A stretch of 50,456 nt of DNA from SFHK01 sp963618055 (GTDB lineage: Bacteria > Bacillota > Clostridia > Christensenellales > Aristaeellaceae), in contig CAVERI010000010.1 in the NCBI GenBank assembly GCA_963618055.1, positions 1-50,456 on the forward strand, written 5' to 3'. Shown here piece by piece: positions 40,636-49,054 of the stretch (positions within the stretch are counted from its first letter, which is position 1; the number at the start of each line of letters is the position of its first letter). The notes under the pieces were generated by a model, which was given only the letters and a program-made list of their open reading frames with translations, was not told where the DNA came from and did not search any database. The position numbers and the translations under genes are program-made.

Positions 40636-43482
40636 CTATTCCGAAATCAGTCCAAACTCCAGCCGTTTCTTGGTGATTTCCCGGTTGATTTCCTCGTTGC
40701 ACTCAAACAGCGTATCCACGGCGTTTTCGTATTCCGTAATCACCGTGATGAACGCGTTGTACACATATCTTCCGGTGATATAGCCGCCCGGCACCTGCGG
40801 AACACCGTGCAGATCATGCAGCGCCGCCTTGATCGTATTTTCCATCTCGAAGGGCCACACCGCGTTCTGATAGCTTTCGAGGTTCGCAACCAGATAACGC
40901 CCAGCCGTTCCAAGCACCGCTTCCATTTCGCGGGCGTAGGCGGTCTGCGTTTCGGCGGCCGTCCACCATTTCAGAAACGCCCACGCGGCCTCCACCGTGC
41001 CGTGCGCCTCCGCCATGTTGCGGACGATCATGGCCGACGAGGTTACGCAGGGCACGTCGTGCGAAACTGTGCCGTCCGCCTGCCTGGTTCCGGGCACGCG
41101 CGCAATCGTCCACGCGCCTCGAATTTCCGGCGCGGAAACCGCGAGCGTATTATAATAGCCCAGATCGACGATGCCGATCGGCACCTCGCCGATTCGGAAT
41201 CGGGTGACGAAATCAATATCCTGCGGGAAATTGTGCTGGGTGTAGTAGCGCGTCCACGCCCGGAAGGCGGAGACGGCCTCCGGCGAGTCGAGCTGCGTCT
41301 TCGCGCCGTCGGGCGCGTAGATTTCGCCGCCCGTCTGATACAGAAGCGACAGGAACACCGTGTTGATCGCGCGGCTGTTTCCCATCGACAGCGCCGCGCC
41401 GAGCGTGGATACCGGATTGGTGTCGAGATAGATTTCCATGTTGTTCTTTTCAAGCACGGGAATCAGGTCGACCAGCTCCTCCCACGTCTGCGGAACGGAG
41501 AGATTCAGCTGCTTCAAAATGTCCGTGCGCACGAACATGACCGGGTAGCTCATCTGATCCGGCAGGCCGTACACGCCGCCCTCATATTCGGAGGAAAGCA
41601 GCGCGGCCTGCGAAAATCGCGCGGCGACCTCCGGGTAGTCGTCAAACAGGGTAAGATCATACGCCGCGCCTCGGAACGCGAAATTGACGGGCGCGCTGTT
41701 CGCGATCTGGATAACCGCGTCCGGGCCGTTCCCCGTCGCGGTCGCGGGCAAAACCACGTCCGCTCCGATCAGCTTCAGGTTGACCTTCACACCGTATTCG
41801 GTTTCAAAGCTCTCATTGATTAGTCTGCGGATTACGTCGAACTGGTCGCGCCCCGTCGAGAGCCACACGTCGATTTCCGCGCCGTTTCCATCGGCCTGCG
41901 AGCTGCTGACGTTGTAGTCATTCGTGAATGAACCGGCAAAGGCACGAAGGGCGTGCCACGCGCTTTCAAAGAAATTCGCGTCCGCCCGCACGTTCGGCTC
42001 ATCGGTTCCGTAAATCAGAAAATAATCGATTTTCAGCGGCTGATCGGCGAGATCAAGCACCGCCTTGCCCATCGAGGTGATGCATTCCTTGAACGCGCTC
42101 AGATGCTTGATGACCTTGCTTTCGTCGCCGGTCATGGTGTCAATCAGAGAGAGCATGCGGCTCATTCCGGCTGTACGCTCGGAATTGGAGCCGGTCAGCA
42201 CCGTAAGGCGCAAAAGTATCTCATTCACGCGCCCGCGCAGCGCTCCGAGTCTGGCCGGAAGCCCGCTCATGCGCGTGAAAAGCTGATAATCGCGATAGGT
42301 ATCGGGGTTCGAGCCGGTAATGGCCACAATTTCGCGGTACAGCGCGTTCAGCTCCGCCGTCACGTCGTTCAGCTCGGTGATGATGCCGCCCAGCTTGCCA
42401 AGCGAAACCTCCAGCTCAATGTGGTTTATGCCTTTTTCAAGGTAAATCCAGTATTCGCGGACAAGCGCGCCGCCCTCTCCATATTCGCCGAGTGCGCCGA
42501 ACTGCCAGCTGTCGCTGTCATAGAAGCGCAAATCGCGCGCCTCCGCAAAGGGAAGTTCTCCGTTCACCGTCAGGCTGCGCGTCGCGTACAAGCCTCTCAG
42601 GTCGCTCTGCTTAAAGCGCAGACCGATTCGGTACAGCGCGGATTCCGGCGCCTCGATTTCCCACGCAAGCCATTCGCCGGGCTCATTCCATGCCGATCCG
42701 CCGATCATATTCAGTACGATGTTGGAATAGTGATAGGGCTCCGTAAGGGGCGACGTGCGGTCATTCAGCGGATAAAAGCTGGGGCCGCTTTTCAGATATG
42801 CGTCCTCAGCCTGCACCTTCGTGCTCTCACCGCTATAATAGGAAACGCCGTTTTCGATATGCAGAGAAAGATATTCCTCATAGCTTGGCGTATGCGGACG
42901 CGGCGCAAGCGAAAGAGCACCGAGGATCATATCCTCCCGGCGCGACGCGAGCCGCAGCGTGTGTTCTCCTTTTTTAAGCGCGATCAGCAAAGGCTCCTGA
43001 ATATATCCGCTTCCGTCCGTCAAATATACCTCGCGCCACGCGGGAGCCTCAACCTGAGAGGGAAAGGGCTGATTGCCCTTCACCGTTTTGTAGTCGTCAT
43101 TTTTATTGCTCCAAAGCCTTGAAAACGAAAGACTCTCAAGCGCGGAATAGGGAAGCTCTCCGTCGATCAAAAGCTCCCTCTGCATGTCGGCGCCCGTGCC
43201 CGCGCCGGGGAAGTATCGAAGCCTCACCGCGTACAGCGCGTCCTCGGGAACGATGACACGGTACTCGACAAAGCCCTCCGAGGTCGTGTAAAGCGATCCG
43301 TCCTCAAGGGTGTACGCTCCCTCCATTTCCATGTGGGAATAGGCCGCGGGCAGAATCCGCACCTCGGCGGCCGCGTCCGGGTAGGCATGGAGCGCCAGAT
43401 AGGCATCGTAATCGCTGTCAGCGTATGCCGTCAGGCACAGTCCCAGCACGACGGCAAGCAGCAGTGTGATTCGCAGCTTCAT
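40636..43482 (-). CDS. Large multidomain solute-binding protein with duplicated N-terminal domains (system D)
   Basis: 948 residues, twice the size of a normal binding protein. Signal peptide ends near TAYA (residue 21). Two homologous modules follow: about 24-195 and 200-360, sharing YDAYLALH/YEEYLSLH, VPEDALYAVRLRY/APESALYRIGLRF and LLIDGELPYSALESL/LTVNGELPFAEARDL; they look like beta-sandwich carbohydrate-binding modules. A helical region (about 370-480) links them to a full type 1 binding domain from about 537. ATG at 43482 has GGGAG six bases upstream; the longer frame starting at 43587 lacks a signal at its N-terminus. It probably holds a polymer with the modules while presenting it to the importer. 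Confidence 0.87.
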   Translation of the reverse strand: MKLRITLLLAVVLGLCLTAYADSDYDAYLALHAYPDAAAEVRILPAAYSHMEMEGAYTLEDGSLYTTSEGFVEYRVIVPEDALYAVRLRYFPGAGTGADMQRELLIDGELPYSALESLSFSRLWSNKNDDYKTVKGNQPFPSQVEAPAWREVYLTDGSGYIQEPLLIALKKGEHTLRLASRREDMILGALSLAPRPHTPSYEEYLSLHIENGVSYYSGESTKVQAEDAYLKSGPSFYPLNDRTSPLTEPYHYSNIVLNMIGGSAWNEPGEWLAWEIEAPESALYRIGLRFKQSDLRGLYATRSLTVNGELPFAEARDLRFYDSDSWQFGALGEYGEGGALVREYWIYLEKGINHIELEVSLGKLGGIITELNDVTAELNALYREIVAITGSNPDTYRDYQLFTRMSGLPARLGALRGRVNEILLRLTVLTGSNSERTAGMSRMLSLIDTMTGDESKVIKHLSAFKECITSMGKAVLDLADQPLKIDYFLIYGTDEPNVRADANFFESAWHALRAFAGSFTNDYNVSSSQADGNGAEIDVWLSTGRDQFDVIRRLINESFETEYGVKVNLKLIGADVVLPATATGNGPDAVIQIANSAPVNFAFRGAAYDLTLFDDYPEVAARFSQAALLSSEYEGGVYGLPDQMSYPVMFVRTDILKQLNLSVPQTWEELVDLIPVLEKNNMEIYLDTNPVSTLGAALSMGNSRAINTVFLSLLYQTGGEIYAPDGAKTQLDSPEAVSAFRAWTRYYTQHNFPQDIDFVTRFRIGEVPIGIVDLGYYNTLAVSAPEIRGAWTIARVPGTRQADGTVSHDVPCVTSSAMIVRNMAEAHGTVEAAWAFLKWWTAAETQTAYAREMEAVLGTAGRYLVANLESYQNAVWPFEMENTIKAALHDLHGVPQVPGGYITGRYVYNAFITVITEYENAVDTLFECNEEINREITKKRLEFGLISE

Positions 43483-43566
43483 TCTATTCTCCCATTCACA
43501 AGCAGCTTGATAAACAGAAGGCAGGGCGTGCCGCTTCCGCGTTTGCGCGTTTCCTGCCCATGTTCT

Positions 43567-43597
43567 CAAAATCTCCGGGCGGAGCACCGCCCGGAGA
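43567..43597 (-). terminator. Internal terminator within the system D operon
   Basis: Perfect 11-base stem TCTCCGGGCGG/CCGCCCGGAGA, four-base loop, then TTTT on the minus strand. It lies just after the first binding-protein gene, so most transcripts should stop here and downstream genes receive read-through. Confidence 0.85.
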
Positions 43598-43613
43598 CAA
43601 GAGTGGTTGCCGA

Positions 43614-45044
43614 TTACTTCAGGCCGGCGTCCTTCAGATTGGCTTCAATCTGGGGCGCGATGGCTTCCATAACGGCGCGCATGGAGAGATTGTCATACAC
43701 GGCGTAGCGGATCGCGTTGCCGAACCAGTTGATTTTCTCGTTCTCGCTGTAGGTGCAGTTGAGCAGATCAGCGTTGCCGAGGGTCGCGCTGTTGTTGTAC
43801 ACGGTGCGGGTGGTCAGCCAGTTGTAGAGGATCGCGTCCTCTTCGTAGTTGAAGCTGCCCATGTCGATTTCCTTGTTCTCTTCCTGACCGGCGGCCATGG
43901 CCGCGAGCTCTTCCTGACGCTCCTCGGTCACGAACAGGTCGTAGCACAGGTTGGTCAGCGCCTCGATCAGGTAGTCCTTCTCGATGCCGGGGAAATCGTT
44001 CTCTACGCCCGCAAGGATGTTGCCCATGCAGCCATAGTCATAGTACGCGGCTCTGTAGTTGTCAGACAGCGTGGTGTAGTCGTTGTTCTCGATGGTCACG
44101 CTGCTGCCCCACGGATAGGGAACGAAGCCCCAGTTGACGCCGTTGTTGTTCAGGCCGCCCATCTGCCAGGTGGCGCGATGGGTCATGGCGACCTCAATAC
44201 CCTGATCGAAGGTCGCGGCGGGCGTGCCCCAGTTGTCGTAGCTGCCGCTCTCGGTGACGTTGGGCATGCGGCATACGCCGGCGTTGAACAGCTTCTGGAG
44301 GAACTCCATGGTCTCGATGTACGCGTCGTCCGTGAACGTCACATCCAGCGTGTTGCTCACCGGCTGGGTGCCGTTGCAGGTGGAGGCGAAGATCGACCAG
44401 TAGTTGGGATCGATGAAGAACGCGAAGTCGCCTTCCGGCAGCTTGCTCTGCAGCTCCACGAGGTAGTTGTAGAAGTCGTCATACGACCACGTGCCGTTGA
44501 GGAACATCTCGGTGGGCGTGAACTCCATGCCCGCTTCCTCGATCATGGCCTTGTTGTAAACCAGACCCTCGGTGCCCTGATAGCTCGTTACAAAGCCATA
44601 AACGCCGTCGCCGGAAACAACGGTTTTCTTGAAGACTTCCGGCATTTGCAGCGTGTCAAGCGCCTTGCCGATCTCTTCGAGGCCGTTGTTGGCGGTCATG
44701 GTGATCAGCCACATCGCAGAGAAGTTGTTGGTGATGTGCCAGCAGGGACTGCCGGACGCGATGGACTGCAGCCACTCGGTGGTGAACTCGTCGTACTCGA
44801 CGGTCGGATTGTAGAACTCGAATTCGCAGTTGTACTTCGCCTTGGCGGCCTCATAGATGGGCAGCCACTTGTCCTTGTCCACTTGATCGGTGTCGGCGGC
44901 GTAGGGATTCGGAGTATCCCAGTTGCGAACCTTCACGGTCATGCCCTTGAGATCGTACTTCTGCGCGGCTTCCTCGCCATGTGCAAGAGCGCACACAGAC
45001 AGCAGCATTGCAAAAGCAAGCACCAGACTGAGAAGTTTTTTCAT
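43614..45044 (-). CDS. Extracellular solute-binding protein (system D, first gene)
   Basis: 476 residues. Signal peptide MKKLLSLVLAFAMLLSVCAL ends near AHG before EEA; LSVC again fails the lipobox rule because Val precedes Cys. The mature part is a type 1 sugar-binding fold rich in Trp/Tyr (NYWSIF, TTEWLQ, HRATWQMG). It has AGGAGG before the ATG, a TTGACA promoter and a strong terminator right after it, the usual way to make a binding protein in excess over its permeases. Similar in size to the operon A and C binding proteins but not closely alike by eye. Confidence 0.91.
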   Translation of the reverse strand: MKKLLSLVLAFAMLLSVCALAHGEEAAQKYDLKGMTVKVRNWDTPNPYAADTDQVDKDKWLPIYEAAKAKYNCEFEFYNPTVEYDEFTTEWLQSIASGSPCWHITNNFSAMWLITMTANNGLEEIGKALDTLQMPEVFKKTVVSGDGVYGFVTSYQGTEGLVYNKAMIEEAGMEFTPTEMFLNGTWSYDDFYNYLVELQSKLPEGDFAFFIDPNYWSIFASTCNGTQPVSNTLDVTFTDDAYIETMEFLQKLFNAGVCRMPNVTESGSYDNWGTPAATFDQGIEVAMTHRATWQMGGLNNNGVNWGFVPYPWGSSVTIENNDYTTLSDNYRAAYYDYGCMGNILAGVENDFPGIEKDYLIEALTNLCYDLFVTEERQEELAAMAAGQEENKEIDMGSFNYEEDAILYNWLTTRTVYNNSATLGNADLLNCTYSENEKINWFGNAIRYAVYDNLSMRAVMEAIAPQIEANLKDAGLK

Positions 45045-45087
45045 GCGCGATTCCTCCTACTTTTTTTACAGCTTCACTGCATTTTTA

Positions 45088-45116
45088 ATCTTATCATCTT
45101 AAATCAACTTTGTCAA
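45088..45116 (-). promoter_or_regulatory. Promoter of the system D operon
   Basis: Minus strand TTGACA (45116-45111), 17-base spacer, TAAGAT (45093-45088). Leader of about 37 bases ends in AGGAGG before the ATG at 45044. Confidence 0.78.
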
Positions 45117-45434
45117 CTATTTCCGACTGTAAATTTAAAATATTTCCGCCAAACGGCTAATTTTAAGGCACGCCTCGTCTCTGCATAAAAACCCCCAAAG
45201 AGTTCTCGCTTCCCCAGCGGGCTCGAGACCATGGATCTGAACGGTTATGGATTATCAGTCCGGCAGCTGCCAGCACAAAGAAAAGTAGATACTGCCGCTG
45301 GAGGATGTTCTCTCCCAAGATTATCCGCGCGTCTGGCAGACAGAATCCGTTCAACGATGGAACCGTCGAATGAGCCGCCTGCTCTGATAGAAAGTATTTA
45401 TTAAACGGAAACACTGGCTTTTCCAGCGGTTGTA

Positions 45435-45443
45435 TGGTATAGT
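45435..45443 (+). promoter_or_regulatory. Extended -10 promoter of the two-component operon
   Basis: TGG directly before TATAGT (45438-45443); the -35 position (TGGCTT, 17 bases upstream) is weak. Predicted leader of about 29 bases to the ATG at 45479. Confidence 0.5.
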
Positions 45444-45478
45444 AATCGTGTTTCATGGGAACGGCGGGAGGTGGAGCT

Positions 45479-47110
45479 ATGGGTGCGGCGAAGCGAAGAG
45501 CGATCGCGGGGGGCTGTTTTGCGATCGGGCTGTTTATCTTTGCCGGCGTTTTTCCACGGATGCTGGAGCGGACGACGGGTTCGCTGCTGTCCGCTGCGTG
45601 CTTTCTGCTGACCGACCTGATTTATATCGGTCTGGCCATGGCATGGGGCTTTTCCGTATCGCACCGGATTTTGCACCGGGCTGTGCGGCATTATCTGCTG
45701 CTGGGCTGTGCGATGACCGTGCTGTGGCTGTTCCTGCGCACGGTCAAGTATCGCTTTTTCGTGGATTATAACGTTATGCGGCATATATGGTATCTATATT
45801 ATGTGCCGCAAACGCTCGCGCCGTTGTTCAGCCTGTTCGCGGCGCTGCGGCTGGGGCAGCGGGAGGACGATGGTCTGACCTTCGGCTGGTATCTGCTGCT
45901 CATTCCGGCGGCGCTGCTGATCGGCGGCGTTCTGACCAACGATCTGCATCGGATGGCGTTTCGAGCCGCGCCGGGCGCGGTGACGCTGGAGGCGAATTAT
46001 ACCCACGGCTGGGTGTATTATCTCGCCATGTCGTGGACGGTGGGTCTGTTGCTGGCGAGCGGGATTGTGCTTTATTGCAAGTGCCGCGTTTCCGAGAGCC
46101 GGCAATACGCATGGGTTCCTCTGTGCGTGTTCGGGAGCGGGTTCATCCTCTGCACTCTGAGCTTCACGGACGTCTATCCCCTCCACGAGATACCGGAGTG
46201 CGTCTGTCTGACGTTCGTGGCGTCATGGGAAAGCTGCCTGCAAATCGGACTTCTGCCAACCAACAGCCATTACCGTTATTTCTTTTCCGAGTCTACCATC
46301 GCCGCGCAGATTGTGGATGGACAGGGAGCACCTGTTTACCGCGCGAAAAACGCGCCAGACCTTGCGCCCGACCAGCTAAAGACGGCGGCGCGTAAGGCCA
46401 TTCTGTTGGATGCGGATTCGCGGCTGCAAAGCGCGCCGGTTCAGGATGGGCGCGTGTATTGGGTGGAGGACATTTCACGGATCAATCGCATTCGGGAGCA
46501 GCTTTCCGAAATCAATGCGCAGCTTTCAGAGGAAAACGAGCTGATTCAGGCGGAAAACGAACTGAAACGGCAGCGCTCGCAGGTCGAAGAAAAGAACCGC
46601 CTCATGGACGCGATGATTGCCCTCGTGCAGCCGCAGCTGCTGCAAATCAATCGGCTTCTGGAGGCAGAAAGCGTTCAGAATTTGAAGCGGATCTGTCTGC
46701 TGGGCGCATACGTCAAGCGCCGGGTGAATTTGGCCTTGATCTGTGAAAAAAAAGAGACTGTACCCGCGGACGAGCTTTCGCACTGCGTCCGTGAATCGCT
46801 GACGTATCTTGCGCAATACGGCGCGGTCTGCGCGCTGCATCAGGAAGGGAAAGGCAGCGTAAGCAGCCGCGACGCGCAGGCCGCTTACGATTTCTTTGAG
46901 GATTGTCTGGAAAACGCGCTGCCCTCGCTCAGCGCGCTGATGGTGCGGGTGGAATGTGGCGAGCGCTTTTCCATTCGGCTGATGCTGGAGGACGCGGCGG
47001 GACTGCCGAACGCGGAGCCATACGGCTCCTTGGGGAAGCTGTCCCTTGACGACGCAGACGGCGAAATGTGCGCGACGCTTGTCTTTGATCGAACAGGAGG
47101 GAGCCGATGA
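45479..47110 (+). CDS. 7TM sensor protein lacking a recognisable kinase core
   Basis: 543 residues. Seven membrane helices in the first 255 residues end with the segment IGLLPTNSHYRYFF, typical of histidine-kinase N-terminal 7TM domains. A PAS-like stretch (about 268-345) and a long coiled coil (about 346-390) follow. The region beyond (ALVQPQLLQINRLLEAE, then GAYVKRRVNLALI) has the layout of a dimerisation helix but no phosphoacceptor His, and no N or G box of an ATPase is visible. It thus looks like a pseudo-kinase sensor feeding the true kinase that follows. Start: ATG 45479 after GGGAGGTGGAG. The stop overlaps the next start (ATGA). Confidence 0.8.
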   Translation: MGAAKRRAIAGGCFAIGLFIFAGVFPRMLERTTGSLLSAACFLLTDLIYIGLAMAWGFSVSHRILHRAVRHYLLLGCAMTVLWLFLRTVKYRFFVDYNVMRHIWYLYYVPQTLAPLFSLFAALRLGQREDDGLTFGWYLLLIPAALLIGGVLTNDLHRMAFRAAPGAVTLEANYTHGWVYYLAMSWTVGLLLASGIVLYCKCRVSESRQYAWVPLCVFGSGFILCTLSFTDVYPLHEIPECVCLTFVASWESCLQIGLLPTNSHYRYFFSESTIAAQIVDGQGAPVYRAKNAPDLAPDQLKTAARKAILLDADSRLQSAPVQDGRVYWVEDISRINRIREQLSEINAQLSEENELIQAENELKRQRSQVEEKNRLMDAMIALVQPQLLQINRLLEAESVQNLKRICLLGAYVKRRVNLALICEKKETVPADELSHCVRESLTYLAQYGAVCALHQEGKGSVSSRDAQAAYDFFEDCLENALPSLSALMVRVECGERFSIRLMLEDAAGLPNAEPYGSLGKLSLDDADGEMCATLVFDRTGGSR

Positions 47111-48306
47111 GTGGGTCGAACGCCGGAATGCTTTGCACCTTTTTGCTGATCAGCACGATTGCCGGTCTGTTTGGGTGCATGAGCGCAGCGCGCTGCCATC
47201 GTCGCTTTGCGTTTGCGATTTCCTTGGCGATAACCGTGCTGGATTTTGCGCCGATGGCGGCGCTGCTTTCCCGCCTGCCAATCAGCGAAACGCTTTCCCC
47301 TGCCTCTTGGACGGCGGCGGTATCGCTCTTGACGGCGCTCAGCCTTTTCGCGTCGTGCAGGCTGTGGCTTCGAAGCAGGCGGCAGCTCTCGCCGATTTCC
47401 ATCAAGGAAAGCTGCGATCACCTGCCCTGCGCGCTGTGCTTTGCGTGGGAGAACGGCCAGCCCTGCCTGAAAAATCTCACGATGGACGAGCTGAGCCATT
47501 CGCTCACGGGAGAGGCGCTGTTCAACGCGAACGTTTTCTGGGGAATTGTTGAATCGCAGCCCATCGTCACGCTTCCAAACGGCCAGACATGGAGCTTTTC
47601 GCGAGCCCGACTGCACATGGATGGGCGCACCGTTTACCAGATTACCGGCACAAACATCACCGAGGAAGCGCGTCTCCGGCGAAAGCTGGAAAGGGATAAT
47701 CTTCGATTGAAGGCCATGAACCGCAGGCTCCGGCGGTACGGACGGGACGTGCAGGAGGCGACGCGGGAAAGGGAGATCCTGCGCGCCAAGACGCGCGTTC
47801 ACGACGAGATCGGCCATGTGCTTTTGCAAACCCGTCAGTTCCTTTCCGGAACGCAGGGCGACGCGGAAAGCGTCTGCGCCGCATGGCGGCAGAATGTCCG
47901 GCTTCTGCTGGGAAAATATGCGGATGAATCGCGCGCGGCTACGTTTGAGCAGCTCTCCCGCGCCGCACGAGCCATCGGCGTGAGCATTGAGCGCGGCGGC
48001 GCGTTTCCGGCGGAGGACACGGAAAACGCGCAGTTGATCGAAGCCGCCGCCCACGAATGCCTGACGAATCTGGTGCGGCACGCGGGCGGCACGCGACTGG
48101 AAATCATCAGCGAGAAAACCGCGTCCGGCTGGTGTGTTCGTTATCTCAACGATGGCAAAGCGCCGACCGCCCCCATCGTCGAGGGCAGCGGACTGTCTGC
48201 GCTGCGCGCCCGAACGGAGGCCGCGGGCGGTGCGATGGAGATTGCGGATGCTCCGCGTTTTCAGCTGACGCTGATTTTGCCCAAGGAAAGGCAGGAATCT
48301 ATATGA
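47107..48306 (+). CDS. Sensor histidine kinase, NarL/HisKA_3-like
   Basis: 399 residues: two short N-terminal membrane segments (about 9-26, 34-55) and a third near 68-86, a PAS-like region (about 104-185), a coiled coil (186-225), then the kinase. The phosphoacceptor is His232 in TRVHDEIGHVLL; the ATPase shows an N box AAAHECLTNLVRHA (Asn321), an LNDGK motif at 347-351 and a G box GSGLSALRAR. This pattern is that of kinases that pair with LuxR-type regulators, exactly what the next gene encodes. ATGA overlaps on both sides tie the three genes together. Confidence 0.88.
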   Translation: MSGSNAGMLCTFLLISTIAGLFGCMSAARCHRRFAFAISLAITVLDFAPMAALLSRLPISETLSPASWTAAVSLLTALSLFASCRLWLRSRRQLSPISIKESCDHLPCALCFAWENGQPCLKNLTMDELSHSLTGEALFNANVFWGIVESQPIVTLPNGQTWSFSRARLHMDGRTVYQITGTNITEEARLRRKLERDNLRLKAMNRRLRRYGRDVQEATREREILRAKTRVHDEIGHVLLQTRQFLSGTQGDAESVCAAWRQNVRLLLGKYADESRAATFEQLSRAARAIGVSIERGGAFPAEDTENAQLIEAAAHECLTNLVRHAGGTRLEIISEKTASGWCVRYLNDGKAPTAPIVEGSGLSALRARTEAAGGAMEIADAPRFQLTLILPKERQESI

Positions 48307-48947
48307 AATACAAGGTGATGATCGTAGAGGATCAGACCATGCCCCGCGAGCTGTTCGAGCTGCGGATTCAAGCCTCGGAGCACTTCGAAACCGCGCTTTC
48401 CATCGACAACGCCGCGCTGGCGGACGTGTATTGCCTGCGCATTCCGGTTGATCTCATCCTGATGGACGTTGTCACCCGCGACGGCGAAAGCGGACTGGAC
48501 GCGGCGGCGCGAATCAAGCGCGCCTTCCCGCAGATTAAAATCATCATCGTAACCTCCATGCCGGAATGCTCCTACCTGAGCCGCGCGCGGGAAATCGGCG
48601 TGGAGAGCTTCTGGTACAAGGAGGAGCAGCGCGAAGGCCTGTTGGACGTGATGGAGCGTACGATGGCGGGCGAATCCGTCTATCCCGACGAAACGCCGGA
48701 GCTTCAATTAGGGCTGGCCAGCAGCCATGAATTCACCGACCGCGAGCTGGAGGTCCTGCGCGAAATGACCGGCGGCGATACAAATCAGGAGATTGCCGAA
48801 AGGCTGCATATGTCCGTCGCGACCGTCAAGACGCACATTTTGAATATGCTGGAAAAAACCGGCTTTCGCAACCGCACGGAGCTGGCCGTGCGCGCGAGGG
48901 AAAGCGGGCTGGTGATTTTAAATCGAAAAACGGATTCATTTTCTTGA
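48303..48947 (+). CDS. LuxR-family response regulator
   Basis: 214-residue DNA-binding regulator. The receiver domain has Glu9-Asp10, phosphoacceptor Asp55 (LILMDVV), Thr84/Ser85 and Lys106, all key residues. The C-terminal LuxR helix-turn-helix covers about 142-203 (FTDRELEVLREMTGG, then HMSVATVKTHILNM). The ATG at 48303 overlaps the kinase stop; the frame is open further upstream but that part overlaps the kinase. Targets are unknown; the divergent system D promoter 45088-45116 is the nearest candidate. Confidence 0.93.
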   Translation: MKYKVMIVEDQTMPRELFELRIQASEHFETALSIDNAALADVYCLRIPVDLILMDVVTRDGESGLDAAARIKRAFPQIKIIIVTSMPECSYLSRAREIGVESFWYKEEQREGLLDVMERTMAGESVYPDETPELQLGLASSHEFTDRELEVLREMTGGDTNQEIAERLHMSVATVKTHILNMLEKTGFRNRTELAVRARESGLVILNRKTDSFS

Positions 48948-48952
48948 TAAGG

Positions 48953-48974
48953 AGCTGCCCGCGGGCGGCTTTTT
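48953..48974 (+). terminator. Terminator of the two-component operon
   Basis: AGCTGCCC/GGGCGGCT stem with one G-U pair and a tight loop, followed by TTTT; six bases after the stop codon. Confidence 0.75.
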
Positions 48975-49024
48975 GTTCTAAAAGAAAAAATAGCCATTTG
49001 GCTGATGTGAGGCGCTTGAATTTC

Positions 49025-49033
49025 TGCTATGCT
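49025..49033 (+). promoter_or_regulatory. Possible extended -10 promoter of the receiver-like gene
   Basis: TGC followed by TATGCT (49028-49033); no good -35. The gene lies behind a terminator, so it needs a promoter. Confidence 0.35.
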
Positions 49034-49054
49034 TATTTTATAAGGGGGAGTTTT

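Larger units (their letters stand above)
45045..45478. other. Regulatory region between system D and the two-component genes
   Basis: 434 bases with two outward-facing promoters. The middle (about 45160-45430) holds a minus-strand open frame of 97 codons (45163-45456) with no ribosome site, no family resemblance and an unlikely composition, so it is not called as a gene; it may be debris of an older element. No terminator is seen. Confidence 0.5.

Noticed and set aside
39481..41823. 780-codon plus-strand frame opposite system D genes
   Set aside because: Arg/His-rich shadow across three real genes, no ribosome binding site.
43560..45188. 542-codon plus-strand frame opposite the binding protein
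   Set aside because: Shadow of 43614-45044, whose signal peptide, promoter and terminator are all clear.
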